A model generated the notes under the pieces. The model saw nothing but the letters and a program-made list of their open reading frames with translations, was not told the DNA's origin and ran no database searches. This document shows positions 35,810 through 44,951 of a stretch of DNA of 64,000 bases, piece by piece; the stretch's first letter is position 1; the number at the start of each line of letters is the position of its first letter. The stretch covers positions 4,425,501 through 4,489,500 of the forward strand of contig NC_015730.1 of assembly GCF_000154785.2 (NCBI RefSeq), read 5' to 3'. Both the position numbers and the translations under genes were made by a program. The DNA comes from Roseobacter litoralis Och 149 (lineage in GTDB: Bacteria > Pseudomonadota > Alphaproteobacteria > Rhodobacterales > Rhodobacteraceae).

Positions 35810-36876
35810 ATGGACAAGGTTACAATCATCGGAGTGGACTTGGCAAAGCGCAGTTTTCAGGTGCATGGGTCATCAGCTGATGGCAGTGTTCTATTCCGTA
35901 AGAAACTATCCCGTGCGCAAGTTGTGCCATTTTTTGCACAACAGCCAGTTTGCATCGTTGCTATGGAGGCTTGCGCAACCACGCATGACTGGGCGCGCGA
36001 GATCGGGGCGCTCGGCCATTAGGTGAAGCTAATACCGCCTATCTATGTGGAGCCTTTCGTCTAACGGCATAAGAACGATGCTGCTGATGCAGAAGCGATT
36101 CCCGAAGCTGCCTCACGTCCGACGATGCGAACAGTCGCTGTGAAAACCCATGACCAGCAAAGTCGGGCGGTTTTGTTCCGGACACGTGACCTGCTCCTGA
36201 GACAACGCACGCAAATAATCAATGCCCTGCGGGCTCATTTCTCCGAGTTTGGTAAGGTCGCACCTAAGGCTGCGACTAATATCAAACGCCTGAAGGACGT
36301 TCTGGAAGATCCTAAGAATGGTTTGCCACAGATAGTCACAGACATTGGGTCGATCTACATTGACCGAATTGCTACGCATACTGATCAGATCAGCAAGCTT
36401 TAGAAACAGGTGCGTACCGAAGCGACAAAAGACGATGCCGCACGCCGTCTCCAAACCATGCCAGGCATCGGCCCAATCACGGCCATGGCTGTCTTTGCTT
36501 TCGCCCCGCCCATGGAGATCTTTCGTAGGGGTCGGGATTTTGCAGCCTGGGTTGGGCTGGTACCGAAACAGCATTCGACGGGCGGAAAGCAAAGGTTAGG
36601 CCGAACATCGAAGATGGGGCAGAGAGATATCCGCAGGCTCTTGGTCATCGGTGCCATGTCTGTCGTGAAGGTGGCGGTCCACAAAGGTGCCCCTGAAGGA
36701 TCGTGGCTCCAAAGGATGCTTGCAAGGAAATCACGTATGGTCGTCGCTGTTGCGCTCGCAAACATCCCTGTCACACATGCTGTGCATGTTTTGCCGGTCA
36801 GTGGATAGCGCGCCGGTTATGGGCTATGTTGGTGAAATACGAAGATTACAGAGACCCGCCCATCGCCGCCGCGTAA
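35810..36876 (+). pseudogene. IS110-family transposase, broken by three stops and a palindromic element
   Basis: One frame runs from ATG 35,810 ('MDKVTIIGVDLAKRSFQVHG', the DEDD RuvC-like start) to 'LARKSRMVVAVALAN' near 36,763. Premature stops lie at 36,020 (TAG), 36,062 (TAA) and 36,401 (TAG), with no frameshift between them. The C-terminal domain has 'MPGIGPITAMAVFAF' and 'DFAAWVGLVPKQHSTGGKQRLG'. A 38-bp palindromic insertion (36,766-36,803) then interrupts it. Removing that insertion restores '…LANMIARRLWAMLVKYEDYR', ending at TAA 36,874. The element is dead. Confidence 0.88.
36766..36803 (-). repeat. Palindromic element, copy E2
   Basis: A 38-bp insertion in the IS110 transposase. The hairpin ACATGC-TGT-GCATGT is flanked by CCCTGTCAC and GCCGGTCAGTG. 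Excision rejoins AAC-AT with G-ATA-GCG in frame without duplication. On the minus strand it follows TATC. It is the most diverged of the five copies but keeps both ends. Confidence 0.7.
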
Positions 36877-37178
36877 GAGGCGCGGTGGGCGGTACGTCGG
36901 GAATGTGAGGAGGTCTTTGAGTGTAAGGGTAAATGATCGGAAAGATCGGGTTCAGTAAAATCAGGAATTCACAGTGGGATAATCAACCCGCCACTCTGAT
37001 TTGGAACTTAACCGCGTATCTCCATACCGGCCAGTGGCATCTGAAGCGCCGCATCAACAGGCCTGACAAGTGACTGCATCCGTTCACATTCCCAAAGTAC
37101 TCAAAAATAACTTGCATTAACGGGGGCATCCACAGATGTGAATTGGAGACGAGCACCGCGAAGAAGGGTGATAATCTA
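36877..37178. other. Intergenic DNA between the IS110 relic and the oxidoreductase gene
   Basis: About 300 bp. The left part is presumably the right end of the IS110 element; no terminal inverted repeats are expected for that family. No gene or clear terminator for the convergent oxidoreductase gene was found. Confidence 0.4.
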
Positions 37179-38198
37179 TCACGCGAGCGTGTAGGTCGTC
37201 TCGCGATCTGCAGAGGTTAGAGGCAGGTGCACGACGGCGCATCTCTCGATGGCCAAACGGGCGGCGATCATGACTTCCAAGGCAGCGGTCGCCTCGGAGA
37301 GGGTTGCACCGTTGCCATGCTCTCCCGCCGAGAGGTCTTTGAAGACGTCACTCGTATGCTTCACAACGTCTCCAGGTACGAAGTCCGCCAGGGGCACCTC
37401 TTCCAAAGCAGCGCCGTAAAAATGCTTGGGTAGCGCTTGCGTCTCAGCTTTGCGTACGTAGGCTTTCGGAGGATCCGACGTAAAGGGCATCAAAACGCGT
37501 CCGCGCTCGAACCGAAACTCGTAGCCACCGATGACGCCGATGTCGTCTCCGATTTCCAACAACAAGCGCCGTTGGTCCGGATAGCTGACCAGCACCGCAC
37601 CGCCCTTGTCCTCGAAGCGTTCACCGCGCGGGTTAATCGCTTCGGGCTCCGTGCCTATGGCCGCCACGGAGTCTGGAGTGCAGCGGAACATCCAGTTGGA
37701 CAGATCGAAGTAATGCGTACCGAGATTGCCGAGTCCTCCCGCGCCCTGCACAATGACGAATGACTTCAGCCGTCCGAACCGTGTATCGCCGTCAAGTGCC
37801 CGGATCGATTTCAGAACGCTCCAGCAACGATGATTGTGATTGACCATGACGTGGATATCCTGTTCCTGCGCGATACATGTCATCTCCAGACCTTGGGACA
37901 CAGAGCAGGCGACCGGCTTTTCCATCAGAACCGTCTTTATCCCGGCCTTTGCGATGGCTTGGAACAAGGGCGCATGGCTGTCCGCAGTCGTAGAGATCGC
38001 GACCACGTCGGGCGTACGCGCCAGAAAGGTATCCAGCGTATCAACGAGCGTATGTGCAAGTGACGGGTCTTGCGTCACTCCCCAAGGATTTTCCGCAGTA
38101 TCCAGAACCGCAGCCAGATCCAGCCCCGCCGCGCGTCCGGCAAGCACGGTACGATAGCCCATGCGCCCCAGGCCTACGACTCCAAAGGTTTTTGCCAT
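37179..38198 (-). CDS. Gfo/Idh/MocA family oxidoreductase
   Basis: A 339-residue NAD(P)-dependent dehydrogenase. The N-terminal Rossmann fold begins 'FGVVGLGRMGYRTVLAGRAAGLDLAAV'. The conserved 'VLMEKPVA' contains the catalytic EKP motif (about residue 96), and the C-terminal alpha/beta domain follows. Substrates of this family are usually sugars or sugar nucleotides. It is the last gene of a five-gene minus-strand operon for CMP-nonulosonate synthesis, 9 bp after the nucleotidyltransferase gene. A role in modifying a sugar nucleotide or the nonulosonate is likely, but the exact reaction is unknown. Confidence 0.88.
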   Translation of the reverse strand: MAKTFGVVGLGRMGYRTVLAGRAAGLDLAAVLDTAENPWGVTQDPSLAHTLVDTLDTFLARTPDVVAISTTADSHAPLFQAIAKAGIKTVLMEKPVACSVSQGLEMTCIAQEQDIHVMVNHNHRCWSVLKSIRALDGDTRFGRLKSFVIVQGAGGLGNLGTHYFDLSNWMFRCTPDSVAAIGTEPEAINPRGERFEDKGGAVLVSYPDQRRLLLEIGDDIGVIGGYEFRFERGRVLMPFTSDPPKAYVRKAETQALPKHFYGAALEEVPLADFVPGDVVKHTSDVFKDLSAGEHGNGATLSEATAALEVMIAARLAIERCAVVHLPLTSADRETTYTLA

Positions 38199-38207
38199 GA
38201 TACTACC

Positions 38208-39251
38208 CTATTTCTCTTTGGTCTTGCGGCGCAGATGTTCCAAGTCCTCTGGCCGACCAATATCGATCCAATCACCGGTCGTCGGATAGATCCGTGTCCG
38301 TATTTTCTTCTCTCGCAAGACATCGAAAAGCGACGGCATATCAAAAAATTCTGCGCGCGGCACATGTGCAAGAGCGCTTTTGTCTAACACGTAATAACCT
38401 GCGTTGATGAAATGCTTATACGTCGGTTTTTCCCTGAGCGACTTTATCTCGAATCCTTCGGTTTCGACTACGCCGAAGGGGATTTGCATTTCGTATTCCC
38501 GGACAGCCATGGTCGCGTCAGAGTCCTGGTCGAGGTGAAATTCAAGCATGTCCCGAAAATTTGTCGTACACATGATATCAGCGTTGGTCACAAAGAAGTG
38601 GTCGTATTCCGCCACGTCTATCAGCGATAGCGCCCCCCCCGTACCCAGCCGTTTCTTTTCCTCGACATAGTCAATTTTCACCCCGAGCCTGTCGCCTGAT
38701 CCGAAATGCTCCCGGATCATTTCGGCTTTGTAGTTGACACAGAAAATAAAGTCCTTCAGCCCATCGTCGCGGTATCTTTTGATAATCTTTTCGAGAATAG
38801 GTTCCCCATCGACGTCGAGCAGCGGTTTTGGTTTGTGCTTCGTCAGGTCCCCCAAACGTGAGCCGAGCCCGCCGGCCATAACAACCACAGCGACATTGTC
38901 GAGGGTGTTGCCGGGCAAGTGGGCAGACACCGCGACGCCAGTGACCGAACCTGCGTCATCCACGATCGGGGCAAAGTTGATCCTGTGGCGCACCAGAAAA
39001 TTCTGCTGCTCTATACGGGTCGCGCCAGCCTGAAGCCTTCGCGGCGAGGGGTTCATCAGATCAATTGCATGTGTGCTCATCGCTTCACCCCGAAGCAAGG
39101 CGCGTCGCATGTCACCATCGGTGATCGTTCCCAGCAAGCGGTTACCGTCACCAACCACCAGAACGAATCCCAAAGCGGAACTGTCGATAATCTTCAGGAT
39201 ACGTTGGAGTTCATCCTCTGGTGCGGCGAGAATGGATAGAAAATCTTTCAA
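38208..39251 (-). CDS. CBS-domain sugar nucleotidyltransferase (PtmE-like)
   Basis: A 347-residue protein. The N-terminal CBS pair (about 1-115: 'FVLVVGDGNRLLGTITDGDMRRALLRG', 'FAPIVDDAGSVTGVAV') is fused to a GT-A nucleotidyltransferase (about 118-347: 'VVVMAGGLGSRLGDLTKHKPKPLLDV', 'GTGGALSLID', 'FFVTNADIMC'). This architecture is that of Campylobacter PtmE, which makes GDP-glucosamine at the start of legionaminic-acid synthesis. Here it lies next to the CMP-nonulosonate transferase gene (1-bp gap). The GDP preference is inferred from the family. Confidence 0.9.
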   Translation of the reverse strand: MKDFLSILAAPEDELQRILKIIDSSALGFVLVVGDGNRLLGTITDGDMRRALLRGEAMSTHAIDLMNPSPRRLQAGATRIEQQNFLVRHRINFAPIVDDAGSVTGVAVSAHLPGNTLDNVAVVVMAGGLGSRLGDLTKHKPKPLLDVDGEPILEKIIKRYRDDGLKDFIFCVNYKAEMIREHFGSGDRLGVKIDYVEEKKRLGTGGALSLIDVAEYDHFFVTNADIMCTTNFRDMLEFHLDQDSDATMAVREYEMQIPFGVVETEGFEIKSLREKPTYKHFINAGYYVLDKSALAHVPRAEFFDMPSLFDVLREKKIRTRIYPTTGDWIDIGRPEDLEHLRRKTKEK

Positions 39252-39252
39252 A

Positions 39253-39993
39253 CTACTGCCCTCGATCCGCCGTTTGTTTGTCCGCCTTGCGTTCGTCCAG
39301 CAGCTTAGCTGCCAGCTCGGCGAATGCCCAGTCGTCTTGAGTATCTATATCGACCGAATTCAGCGGAGGCATCACGTAAATACCCGTTCTGTCGCAGATC
39401 GACTTTCCCTGAGACAGAAATGCTGACCGCGACCAGACGTAGATCGAGCCGTTCAACTGAAAAACCTCAGGTGCATCCTGGCGTCGCAGCACACCAGCGT
39501 CGAGCGGTTTGGACAGGACATACGTGGCGCTGTGATGATCGAATTCGAGCATATTGAAATAGGGGGAATTTTTTGCAGGCGTAACACTGAGCACGCTGTC
39601 GAACCCGTATTCCTCAAGCTGGGCGACGGACTCCCGTATGTGCCTGCCTTCGCGCAGCGGGGATGTCGCTTGCAGCAGCGTGATTGAGCCATAGCGCCTC
39701 TGCGCTGCCTCTTCGCAGGCCACGAGAGCATGTGCGACCACCTCTATTGAGCCTGCTGTATCACTCGCCAGTTCCGCCGGCCGCTTGAGGCAGCGGGTCG
39801 CGCCGGCCTGTCGTGCAATTTCAAGGTAGGCATCGCTGTCGCTGGACACCGCAACCTCCGCAAAGATGTTGGCGGCGATGGCCTGTTGAACACTATGAGC
39901 GACCAGCGGTTTACCACGGAACTCACGGATGTTTTTATCGGGCAGGCCCTTCGATCCGGCGCGTACGGGAATGACACACAGTCTCTCAGTCAT
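39253..39993 (-). CDS. neuA: Acylneuraminate/nonulosonate cytidylyltransferase
   Basis: A 246-residue CTP-dependent enzyme forming the CMP-activated nonulosonic acid. The N-terminal 'VIPVRAGSKGLPDKNIREFRGKPLVAHSVQQAI' is the NeuA/PseF/LegF CTP-binding loop, with 'LLQATSPLREGRHI' and 'DIDTQDDWAFAEL' as the C-terminal metal site. The start overlaps the synthase stop by 8 bp (ATGACTGA). Which nonulosonate it activates cannot be read from it alone; neighbours favour legionaminic acid (LegF role). Confidence 0.93.
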   Translation of the reverse strand: MTERLCVIPVRAGSKGLPDKNIREFRGKPLVAHSVQQAIAANIFAEVAVSSDSDAYLEIARQAGATRCLKRPAELASDTAGSIEVVAHALVACEEAAQRRYGSITLLQATSPLREGRHIRESVAQLEEYGFDSVLSVTPAKNSPYFNMLEFDHHSATYVLSKPLDAGVLRRQDAPEVFQLNGSIYVWSRSAFLSQGKSICDRTGIYVMPPLNSVDIDTQDDWAFAELAAKLLDERKADKQTADRGQ

Positions 39994-41071
39994 CTATCGG
40001 GTCGCCTTCGGAATATTCGCGTGCCGCTACTTTGCCCAGCTGCTCCCAATAGGCCAAGGGATCGGCCCCCGATATGGCGCGCTTGGTCGTGAGGTTGTCC
40101 AGCGTAAAAGGCGCGCCCTTGGCGATGTCTTGGCCCGCAACCAGTCGCTTGCGTGCGGCCTTTGCGGTGCCGCGTTCCTCTGGCATGCAGCATTTGACCC
40201 CTGAGCCAAGCATCGTCTCCACGTCCCGGATCGCGGCAAAAATCAGCGCCAGTTCGTCAGGTTCGCTCGAGGCTGCGTGATCAGGCCCTTGCAGCGTCTT
40301 GTCCAGCGTCAGGTGTTTTTCTATGCAGCATGCGCCGAGAGCAGCTGCCGCAATCGCTGCGGTTCCGCCAAGCGTGTGATCAGAGTACCCAACCGGCAGG
40401 CCGAAAGCAGAATGAATGGTGCCAAGCGCCCTGAGGTTGGTGGCACCTGCACTGGACGGATAGTTCGACACACAATGCAAAATCGTGACCTTTTCATGCA
40501 GCGCGGCGCGCAAGCTGGCATCGGACCAAGCCATATTCATGTCCTGACGGCGCGGCGCGGTGGGCGGCGTGGAGCTGTATCCCAGTGCCAGCAGACCAAG
40601 CGCGCGTTCGATCTCGCCCAGATCGGACATGCCGGTGGATAAGATGATATCGCATCCGGTTTGCGCTGCCGCATAAAGCAGCGGTCCATTATTGAGATCA
40701 CCAGAGCCAATTTTCAAAAGGCGTTGCTGAAGTCTGTTCGTCAGAAGATCGAGGCTGACAAGATCAAACGGCGTCGACAGAAATCCGATGCCGCGGGATT
40801 GGCATTTTACGATCAGTTTATGATGCGCTGCTTCGTCAAGCTCCAGATCGAGCAGCATGTCGAGTTGTGATTTACCGGGCCCGATCTGTTGTGCCTGATA
40901 GTCAGCCAAGGCGGCTGATTTGGTGACCATCGATTTGGCCGAAAAGGTTTGAAATTTGATCAGATCGGCACCGCCGTCCGCCGCAGCATCGACCAAAGCA
41001 AGGGCTTTTTGAAGATCGCCGTTGTGGTTCACACCTGCCTCGGCAATGAGGGTAATCTTTGTGTTCTGCAC
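39986..41071 (-). CDS. neuB: Nonulosonic acid synthase (NeuB family)
   Basis: A 361-residue enzyme condensing phosphoenolpyruvate with a 6-carbon amino sugar. The TIM barrel begins 'ITLIAEAGVNHNGDLQKALALVDAAADGGADLIKFQTF', with 'KIGSGDLNN', 'ILSTGMSDLGEIERAL' and 'PVGYSDHTLGG'. 'CCIEKHLTLDKTLQGPDHAASSEPDEL' holds the conserved metal and substrate residues. A C-terminal SAF/antifreeze-like domain (from about 300) completes the usual architecture. NeuB, LegI and PseI are hard to tell apart; the neighbouring hydrolysing epimerase and dehydratase suggest LegI. Confidence 0.93.
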   Translation of the reverse strand: MQNTKITLIAEAGVNHNGDLQKALALVDAAADGGADLIKFQTFSAKSMVTKSAALADYQAQQIGPGKSQLDMLLDLELDEAAHHKLIVKCQSRGIGFLSTPFDLVSLDLLTNRLQQRLLKIGSGDLNNGPLLYAAAQTGCDIILSTGMSDLGEIERALGLLALGYSSTPPTAPRRQDMNMAWSDASLRAALHEKVTILHCVSNYPSSAGATNLRALGTIHSAFGLPVGYSDHTLGGTAAIAAAALGACCIEKHLTLDKTLQGPDHAASSEPDELALIFAAIRDVETMLGSGVKCCMPEERGTAKAARKRLVAGQDIAKGAPFTLDNLTTKRAISGADPLAYWEQLGKVAAREYSEGDPIDD

Positions 41072-41083
41072 CGTGCGGACTTT

Positions 41084-42250
41084 CTATCGCAGGCTGACAA
41101 AGCGTTTGGTCAGCAATTGTTTGGATGAATGATCCCCTGATACAGATTGCAAGGCCGCGACGATCTGCTGCGCGCTGTTGCCCGAACCGTAGGGATTGAC
41201 CACCTCCGTTTCTGAAAATGCCGCTGCCGCGTCCATCGCAGCTAGAATCGCTTTCTGGGTACCGGTGCAGTCAAAAACGCTACTCGCGCGCAGCCGCCCT
41301 TTCTGTCGGTCCCCTATATTGACTGTCGGCACTGAAAAGCTAGGCACTTCGTAAAGTCCGCTGGAAGAATTGCCAATCACCATTTGCATTTGACGGACAG
41401 TGTTCAGATACAATGTCTGGCCAAGACTTTGCTTGAAAACAGCACCCTGCCTTTGGCGCGCATAGGCTTGTATAATGGCATTGAATTCACTACCGCCTGC
41501 ATCCGCATTGACCCCCGAAAAGACAATCTGAAGGGGTGGGCGGGCGCTGAACGCAGAGAGTAGGGCGTCCAGTTCACTCCGCCCGAAATCATCCTTCAGG
41601 GTCGTGGGGTGTAGGGTCACCAGCACGGTGGGCGCATCAGCGGAAAGCTCAAGCGCCGCGAAGACCTCCGTCCGTGTCATCTGGGGCACCTTATCAATCG
41701 CATCAAGGCCGGGACTACCTGTTTGCACAACCCGCCACGGCTCTTCGCCCATTTGAATCAGGTTTCGCGCAGCCTCCGCGGTCGAGACGCAATGGAGGTG
41801 ACTGAGTTTGCTGATCGCGTGCCGGAACCCATCGTCATAGGCGCCTTCGGTGATGTCACCGCCGCAAAGGTGGCAGATGGGAATGCGCAACAGCGCTGCT
41901 GCCGTTGCCGCGCCCAGAACCTCGAACCTATCACCGAGGAGCATCACCCAGTCCGGCGCCAGCCGCTCCAAGGCCTGCGCTACACCGATGGCGGCAAGCC
42001 CTGCTCCGATGGCCGGACCACTCGCCGACCCGCTGTCCAGATACATCTCTACGCTTTCATCAATCACAAAGCCGTCGTCACGAATTTCCGAAAGAGTCGA
42101 TCCTTGCGACGCGGCGAGATGTCCGCCACCCGCGACAATGCTGAGCCGCATGCCCTGTGCATCCAAAATCCCCCGCATCGGCCACCGCTGAAGCGAGTAG
42201 TCGGCACGACTGGTTGTTATGCAAGTCACATGCAGGTTGATTCGTGGCAC
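41084..42250 (-). CDS. Hydrolysing UDP(GDP)-sugar 2-epimerase (NeuC/LegG family)
   Basis: A 388-residue GT-B-like epimerase starting at GTG 42,250. Conserved parts are 'CITTSRADYSLQRWPMRGI', 'MLLGDRFEVLGAATAAALLRIPICHLCGGD', 'DGFRHAISKLSHLHC', 'TLHPTTL' and 'VIGNSSSGLYEVPSF'. NeuC releases ManNAc from UDP-GlcNAc; LegG does the same on 2,4-diacetamido-2,4,6-trideoxyglucose nucleotide. With the adjacent 4,6-dehydratase and aminotransferase the LegG role is favoured. It is the first gene of the minus-strand operon; the synthase follows 12 bp later. Confidence 0.9.
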   Translation of the reverse strand: MPRINLHVTCITTSRADYSLQRWPMRGILDAQGMRLSIVAGGGHLAASQGSTLSEIRDDGFVIDESVEMYLDSGSASGPAIGAGLAAIGVAQALERLAPDWVMLLGDRFEVLGAATAAALLRIPICHLCGGDITEGAYDDGFRHAISKLSHLHCVSTAEAARNLIQMGEEPWRVVQTGSPGLDAIDKVPQMTRTEVFAALELSADAPTVLVTLHPTTLKDDFGRSELDALLSAFSARPPLQIVFSGVNADAGGSEFNAIIQAYARQRQGAVFKQSLGQTLYLNTVRQMQMVIGNSSSGLYEVPSFSVPTVNIGDRQKGRLRASSVFDCTGTQKAILAAMDAAAAFSETEVVNPYGSGNSAQQIVAALQSVSGDHSSKQLLTKRFVSLR

Positions 42251-42390
42251 AAAGTCGACCGTGTTGGTTTTGTTTCTGGATCAGTTATAGTATGGAATAC
42301 TTCGCCGCGCTACAGGCCAGGGGACGTTTTCTCCACCGTTTGACGAGGTATGCCTGCGCGAGACGATGCGCTTCACCAACAAAGGAGCCA
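42251..42390. promoter_or_regulatory. Divergent promoter region of the nonulosonate cluster
   Basis: A 140-bp gap between two divergent operons of the same pathway. A TTGGTTTTG… / TTATAGTAT pair around 42,263-42,296 could be a plus-strand promoter. AAAGGAGCC precedes the dehydratase ATG. A shared regulatory region is plausible but not demonstrated. Confidence 0.4.
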
Positions 42391-43626
42391 ATGATGGTGC
42401 AGAGGGACCTGTCAAGCCTTGCCACAGGACGCGAATTGAGCCTGTTCCAAAGCGATATCAATGCCAAACGTCCCGAGATCGCACGTATTGTGAACGGCGC
42501 GCGTGTTCTGGTCATCGGGGGAGCCGGCTCGATCGGCAGTGCGACTGTCAGGGAAATTCTAGGCTTTCGTCCCGCCGCTTTGCACGTTGTCGATCAAAAC
42601 GAAAACGATCTTGCGGAAATGATACGCAGCCTGCGGTCTTCTGACACTTTGCTGGAGATCCCGGATCTGCGTTCCCTACCTTTGGACTACGGATCGGTGC
42701 AGTTCAGGGCGTTCGTGCGGAACGAGGGGCCCTACGACCTCGTGCTTAACTTTGCAGCGATCAAACATGTGCGATCAGAAAAGGACAGTTATTCAGCGCT
42801 TCAGATGTTTGACACCAACATCGTTAAACAGGCCCGATTGATGGCGCTTTTGGATGCGACTGGGTTTCGCGGGCGCTATTTCAGTGTGTCCACCGACAAG
42901 GCCGCCAATCCGACCTCTTTCATGGGCGCCTCCAAACGGGTGATGGAGCATGTGATGTTCGATGCCGGCCTGGCCAGCGGGCTTGGTTGCACGATCACCT
43001 CTGCCCGCTTCGCCAATGTGGCCTTTTCCAATGGCTCGCTGCTGCAGAGTTTCGAGAACCGCCTCAAACAAGACCAGCCCCTCGCCGCGCCAATGCAGAC
43101 GCGCCGCTATTTCGTGTCGCTCAAAGAGAGCGGGCAATTGTGTCTATTGGCGGCAACGACTGCGCCGCACCGTCATATCGTTGTCCCTAATCTCGACCCT
43201 GAGACCGCTTTGATCGATATGCAACAGATCGCCGAAGGCTTCCTTGTCGCCAAGGGCTATGCGCCGCGGCAGTATCGTGACGAGGCGCAGGCCTGTGCGG
43301 CTGTTCTGGCGGACAAGGCATCGGGACACTGGCCGCTCTTATTGACCGAGCTTTCGACCTCCGGCGAAAAACCATATGAGGAATTCGTGGCCCAAGGGGA
43401 AAGCTGTATCGATCTTGGGTATGATGCGCTTTCCGGCGTAGCTTATCTGCCGCTGGCCGACCCCAGGATCATGACAGAGGTGATGGACAGCATGCAAAAA
43501 GTCTTTGAGAACGCCGAACATGCGCCAGTTTCAAAGGAAACCCTCAAGGCTCTGATTGCTCGCGCAGAGCCGGCTTTTCTCCAAAGCCACAAGGAAACCG
43601 GGCTCAACCTGGATCAGAGGGTATAG
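42391..43626 (+). CDS. CapD/FlaA1-type nucleotide-sugar 4,6-dehydratase (LegB-like)
   Basis: A 411-residue SDR protein counted from ATG 42,391, chosen because AAAGGAGCC precedes it; the open frame extends to 42,244. The Rossmann motif is 'VLVIGGAGSIGSATVREIL'. The active-site stretch is 'FSVSTDKAANPTSFMGASKRVMEH', where Met replaces the usual Tyr as in FlaA1/PseB-type dehydratases. Substrate-binding 'TSARFANVAFSNGSLLQSF' follows. It would convert a GlcNAc nucleotide to a 4-keto-6-deoxy sugar, the first step of legionaminic or pseudaminic acid synthesis. The aminotransferase gene follows by 2 bp. Confidence 0.87.
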   Translation: MMVQRDLSSLATGRELSLFQSDINAKRPEIARIVNGARVLVIGGAGSIGSATVREILGFRPAALHVVDQNENDLAEMIRSLRSSDTLLEIPDLRSLPLDYGSVQFRAFVRNEGPYDLVLNFAAIKHVRSEKDSYSALQMFDTNIVKQARLMALLDATGFRGRYFSVSTDKAANPTSFMGASKRVMEHVMFDAGLASGLGCTITSARFANVAFSNGSLLQSFENRLKQDQPLAAPMQTRRYFVSLKESGQLCLLAATTAPHRHIVVPNLDPETALIDMQQIAEGFLVAKGYAPRQYRDEAQACAAVLADKASGHWPLLLTELSTSGEKPYEEFVAQGESCIDLGYDALSGVAYLPLADPRIMTEVMDSMQKVFENAEHAPVSKETLKALIARAEPAFLQSHKETGLNLDQRV

Positions 43627-43628
43627 AT

Positions 43629-44786
43629 ATGCTTCCTTTGTGCGTTCCCAACATTTCCGGAAACGAAGGCAAATACCTTGCGGAATGCGTCTCTTCGACT
43701 TTCGTGTCGTCGGTCGGCCCGTTTGTGGATCGTTTCGAAGCGGAAACGAGGCATGCGACCGGGGCAGCCTGGGCCGTGGCGACATCTGCAGGCACGACCG
43801 CTCTGCACGCAGCACTGCACTTTCTGGGCGTGGGGCCCGGTGACCATGTCATCATCCCCTCGCTGAGCTTTATCGCGACAGCCAATGCGGTTGCCCACTG
43901 TCACGCAACACCAATTATCATTGATGTGGACGTGGCGCGTTGGGGCCTTGATGCGGGTCTTTTGGCGGAACTGCTCGGCCGCAATTGCCACCGAGATTCA
44001 GAGGGGGCTTTGCGCTACACCCCAACAGGCGGGCAGATCAAGGCGATCATGCCCGTCTATGCCATGGGACTGCCTGCTGATATGGATTCCATCATTGAGG
44101 TCGCGCGGCGCTATAATGTGCCAACCGTGTCAGATGCGGCAGCCGCGATCGGTGCAACCTACAAGGGCAGGCAACTTGCACAAATGGGAGCCGATCTGAC
44201 AGCATTGTCATTCAACGGCAATAAGCTCATCACGTCGGGCGGCGGTGGGGCGCTTATTTCTGCCGCAGAGCAGGGCGGGCGCGAGATTAAGCATTTAACG
44301 TCCACGGCACGTGTCGGCGGAGCCTATGACCATGATATCGTAGGCTTTAACTATCGCATGACCAATTTGCAGGCGGCGGTAGGTGTCGCACAGCTGGAAC
44401 GACTGGCAGAGTTTCTCGATGCAAAGGCGAGGATCGCGGCAAGATATGCCCAAAGCTTTGAGGATTTGACCGGAACGCTCAATTTCCCTTCTGTCGACGA
44501 CACCTGCGGCTCGCATTGGCTTTCTGGCGTATATCTACCGCAAGCAACCAGAGAACAGATGGATCATTTGCGCCAGACGCTGGTCGCGAGCGGTATTGAA
44601 GCCCGCAGTTTCTGGAAACCACTTCACATGCAAGCGCCCTATTTGAAATGCCCTCGCATGGTGAACGGCCATGCAGAGATGATCTGGGGGAACGTGCAGC
44701 CCTTGCCCTGCTCCACGCATCTCACCTGCGCTGAGCAGACTCATGTGATTGAGGTCGTTCGATCCGCGATTGAGAAAATGAGTTGA
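43629..44786 (+). CDS. DegT/DnrJ-family aminotransferase (LegC/PseC-like)
   Basis: A 385-residue PLP enzyme transferring an amino group from glutamate to a 4-keto sugar nucleotide. Visible are 'PNISGNEGKYLAECVSSTFVSSVGPFVDRFEAE', 'WAVATSAGTTALHAALHFLGVGPGDHVIIPSLSFIATANAV', 'VSDAAAAIGATYKGR' and the PLP-lysine region 'LSFNGNKLITSGGGGALI' (Lys of NGNK). It directly follows the 4,6-dehydratase gene, fitting LegC in legionaminic synthesis. The length is typical. Confidence 0.93.
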   Translation: MLPLCVPNISGNEGKYLAECVSSTFVSSVGPFVDRFEAETRHATGAAWAVATSAGTTALHAALHFLGVGPGDHVIIPSLSFIATANAVAHCHATPIIIDVDVARWGLDAGLLAELLGRNCHRDSEGALRYTPTGGQIKAIMPVYAMGLPADMDSIIEVARRYNVPTVSDAAAAIGATYKGRQLAQMGADLTALSFNGNKLITSGGGGALISAAEQGGREIKHLTSTARVGGAYDHDIVGFNYRMTNLQAAVGVAQLERLAEFLDAKARIAARYAQSFEDLTGTLNFPSVDDTCGSHWLSGVYLPQATREQMDHLRQTLVASGIEARSFWKPLHMQAPYLKCPRMVNGHAEMIWGNVQPLPCSTHLTCAEQTHVIEVVRSAIEKMS

Positions 44787-44951
44787 GCGGCACTGGCGCT
44801 GCTGCCCTTGCGCGATCGAACACCGCTGCACTTTGACTGACGCAGGACTTCGGGGATCGCCAATAAAATCCAACCGAGCCTCGCATAATCATGCATTCTG
44901 TCTCATCCCATTGCGATCCAGCCTCAGTGCCCTGCTACATTCAGGTACGGA

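Noticed and set aside
37327..37350. CCGAGAGG match within the oxidoreductase gene as another palindromic element copy
   Set aside because: Only the short end resembles the element; no hairpin or opposite end, and the reading frame is intact.
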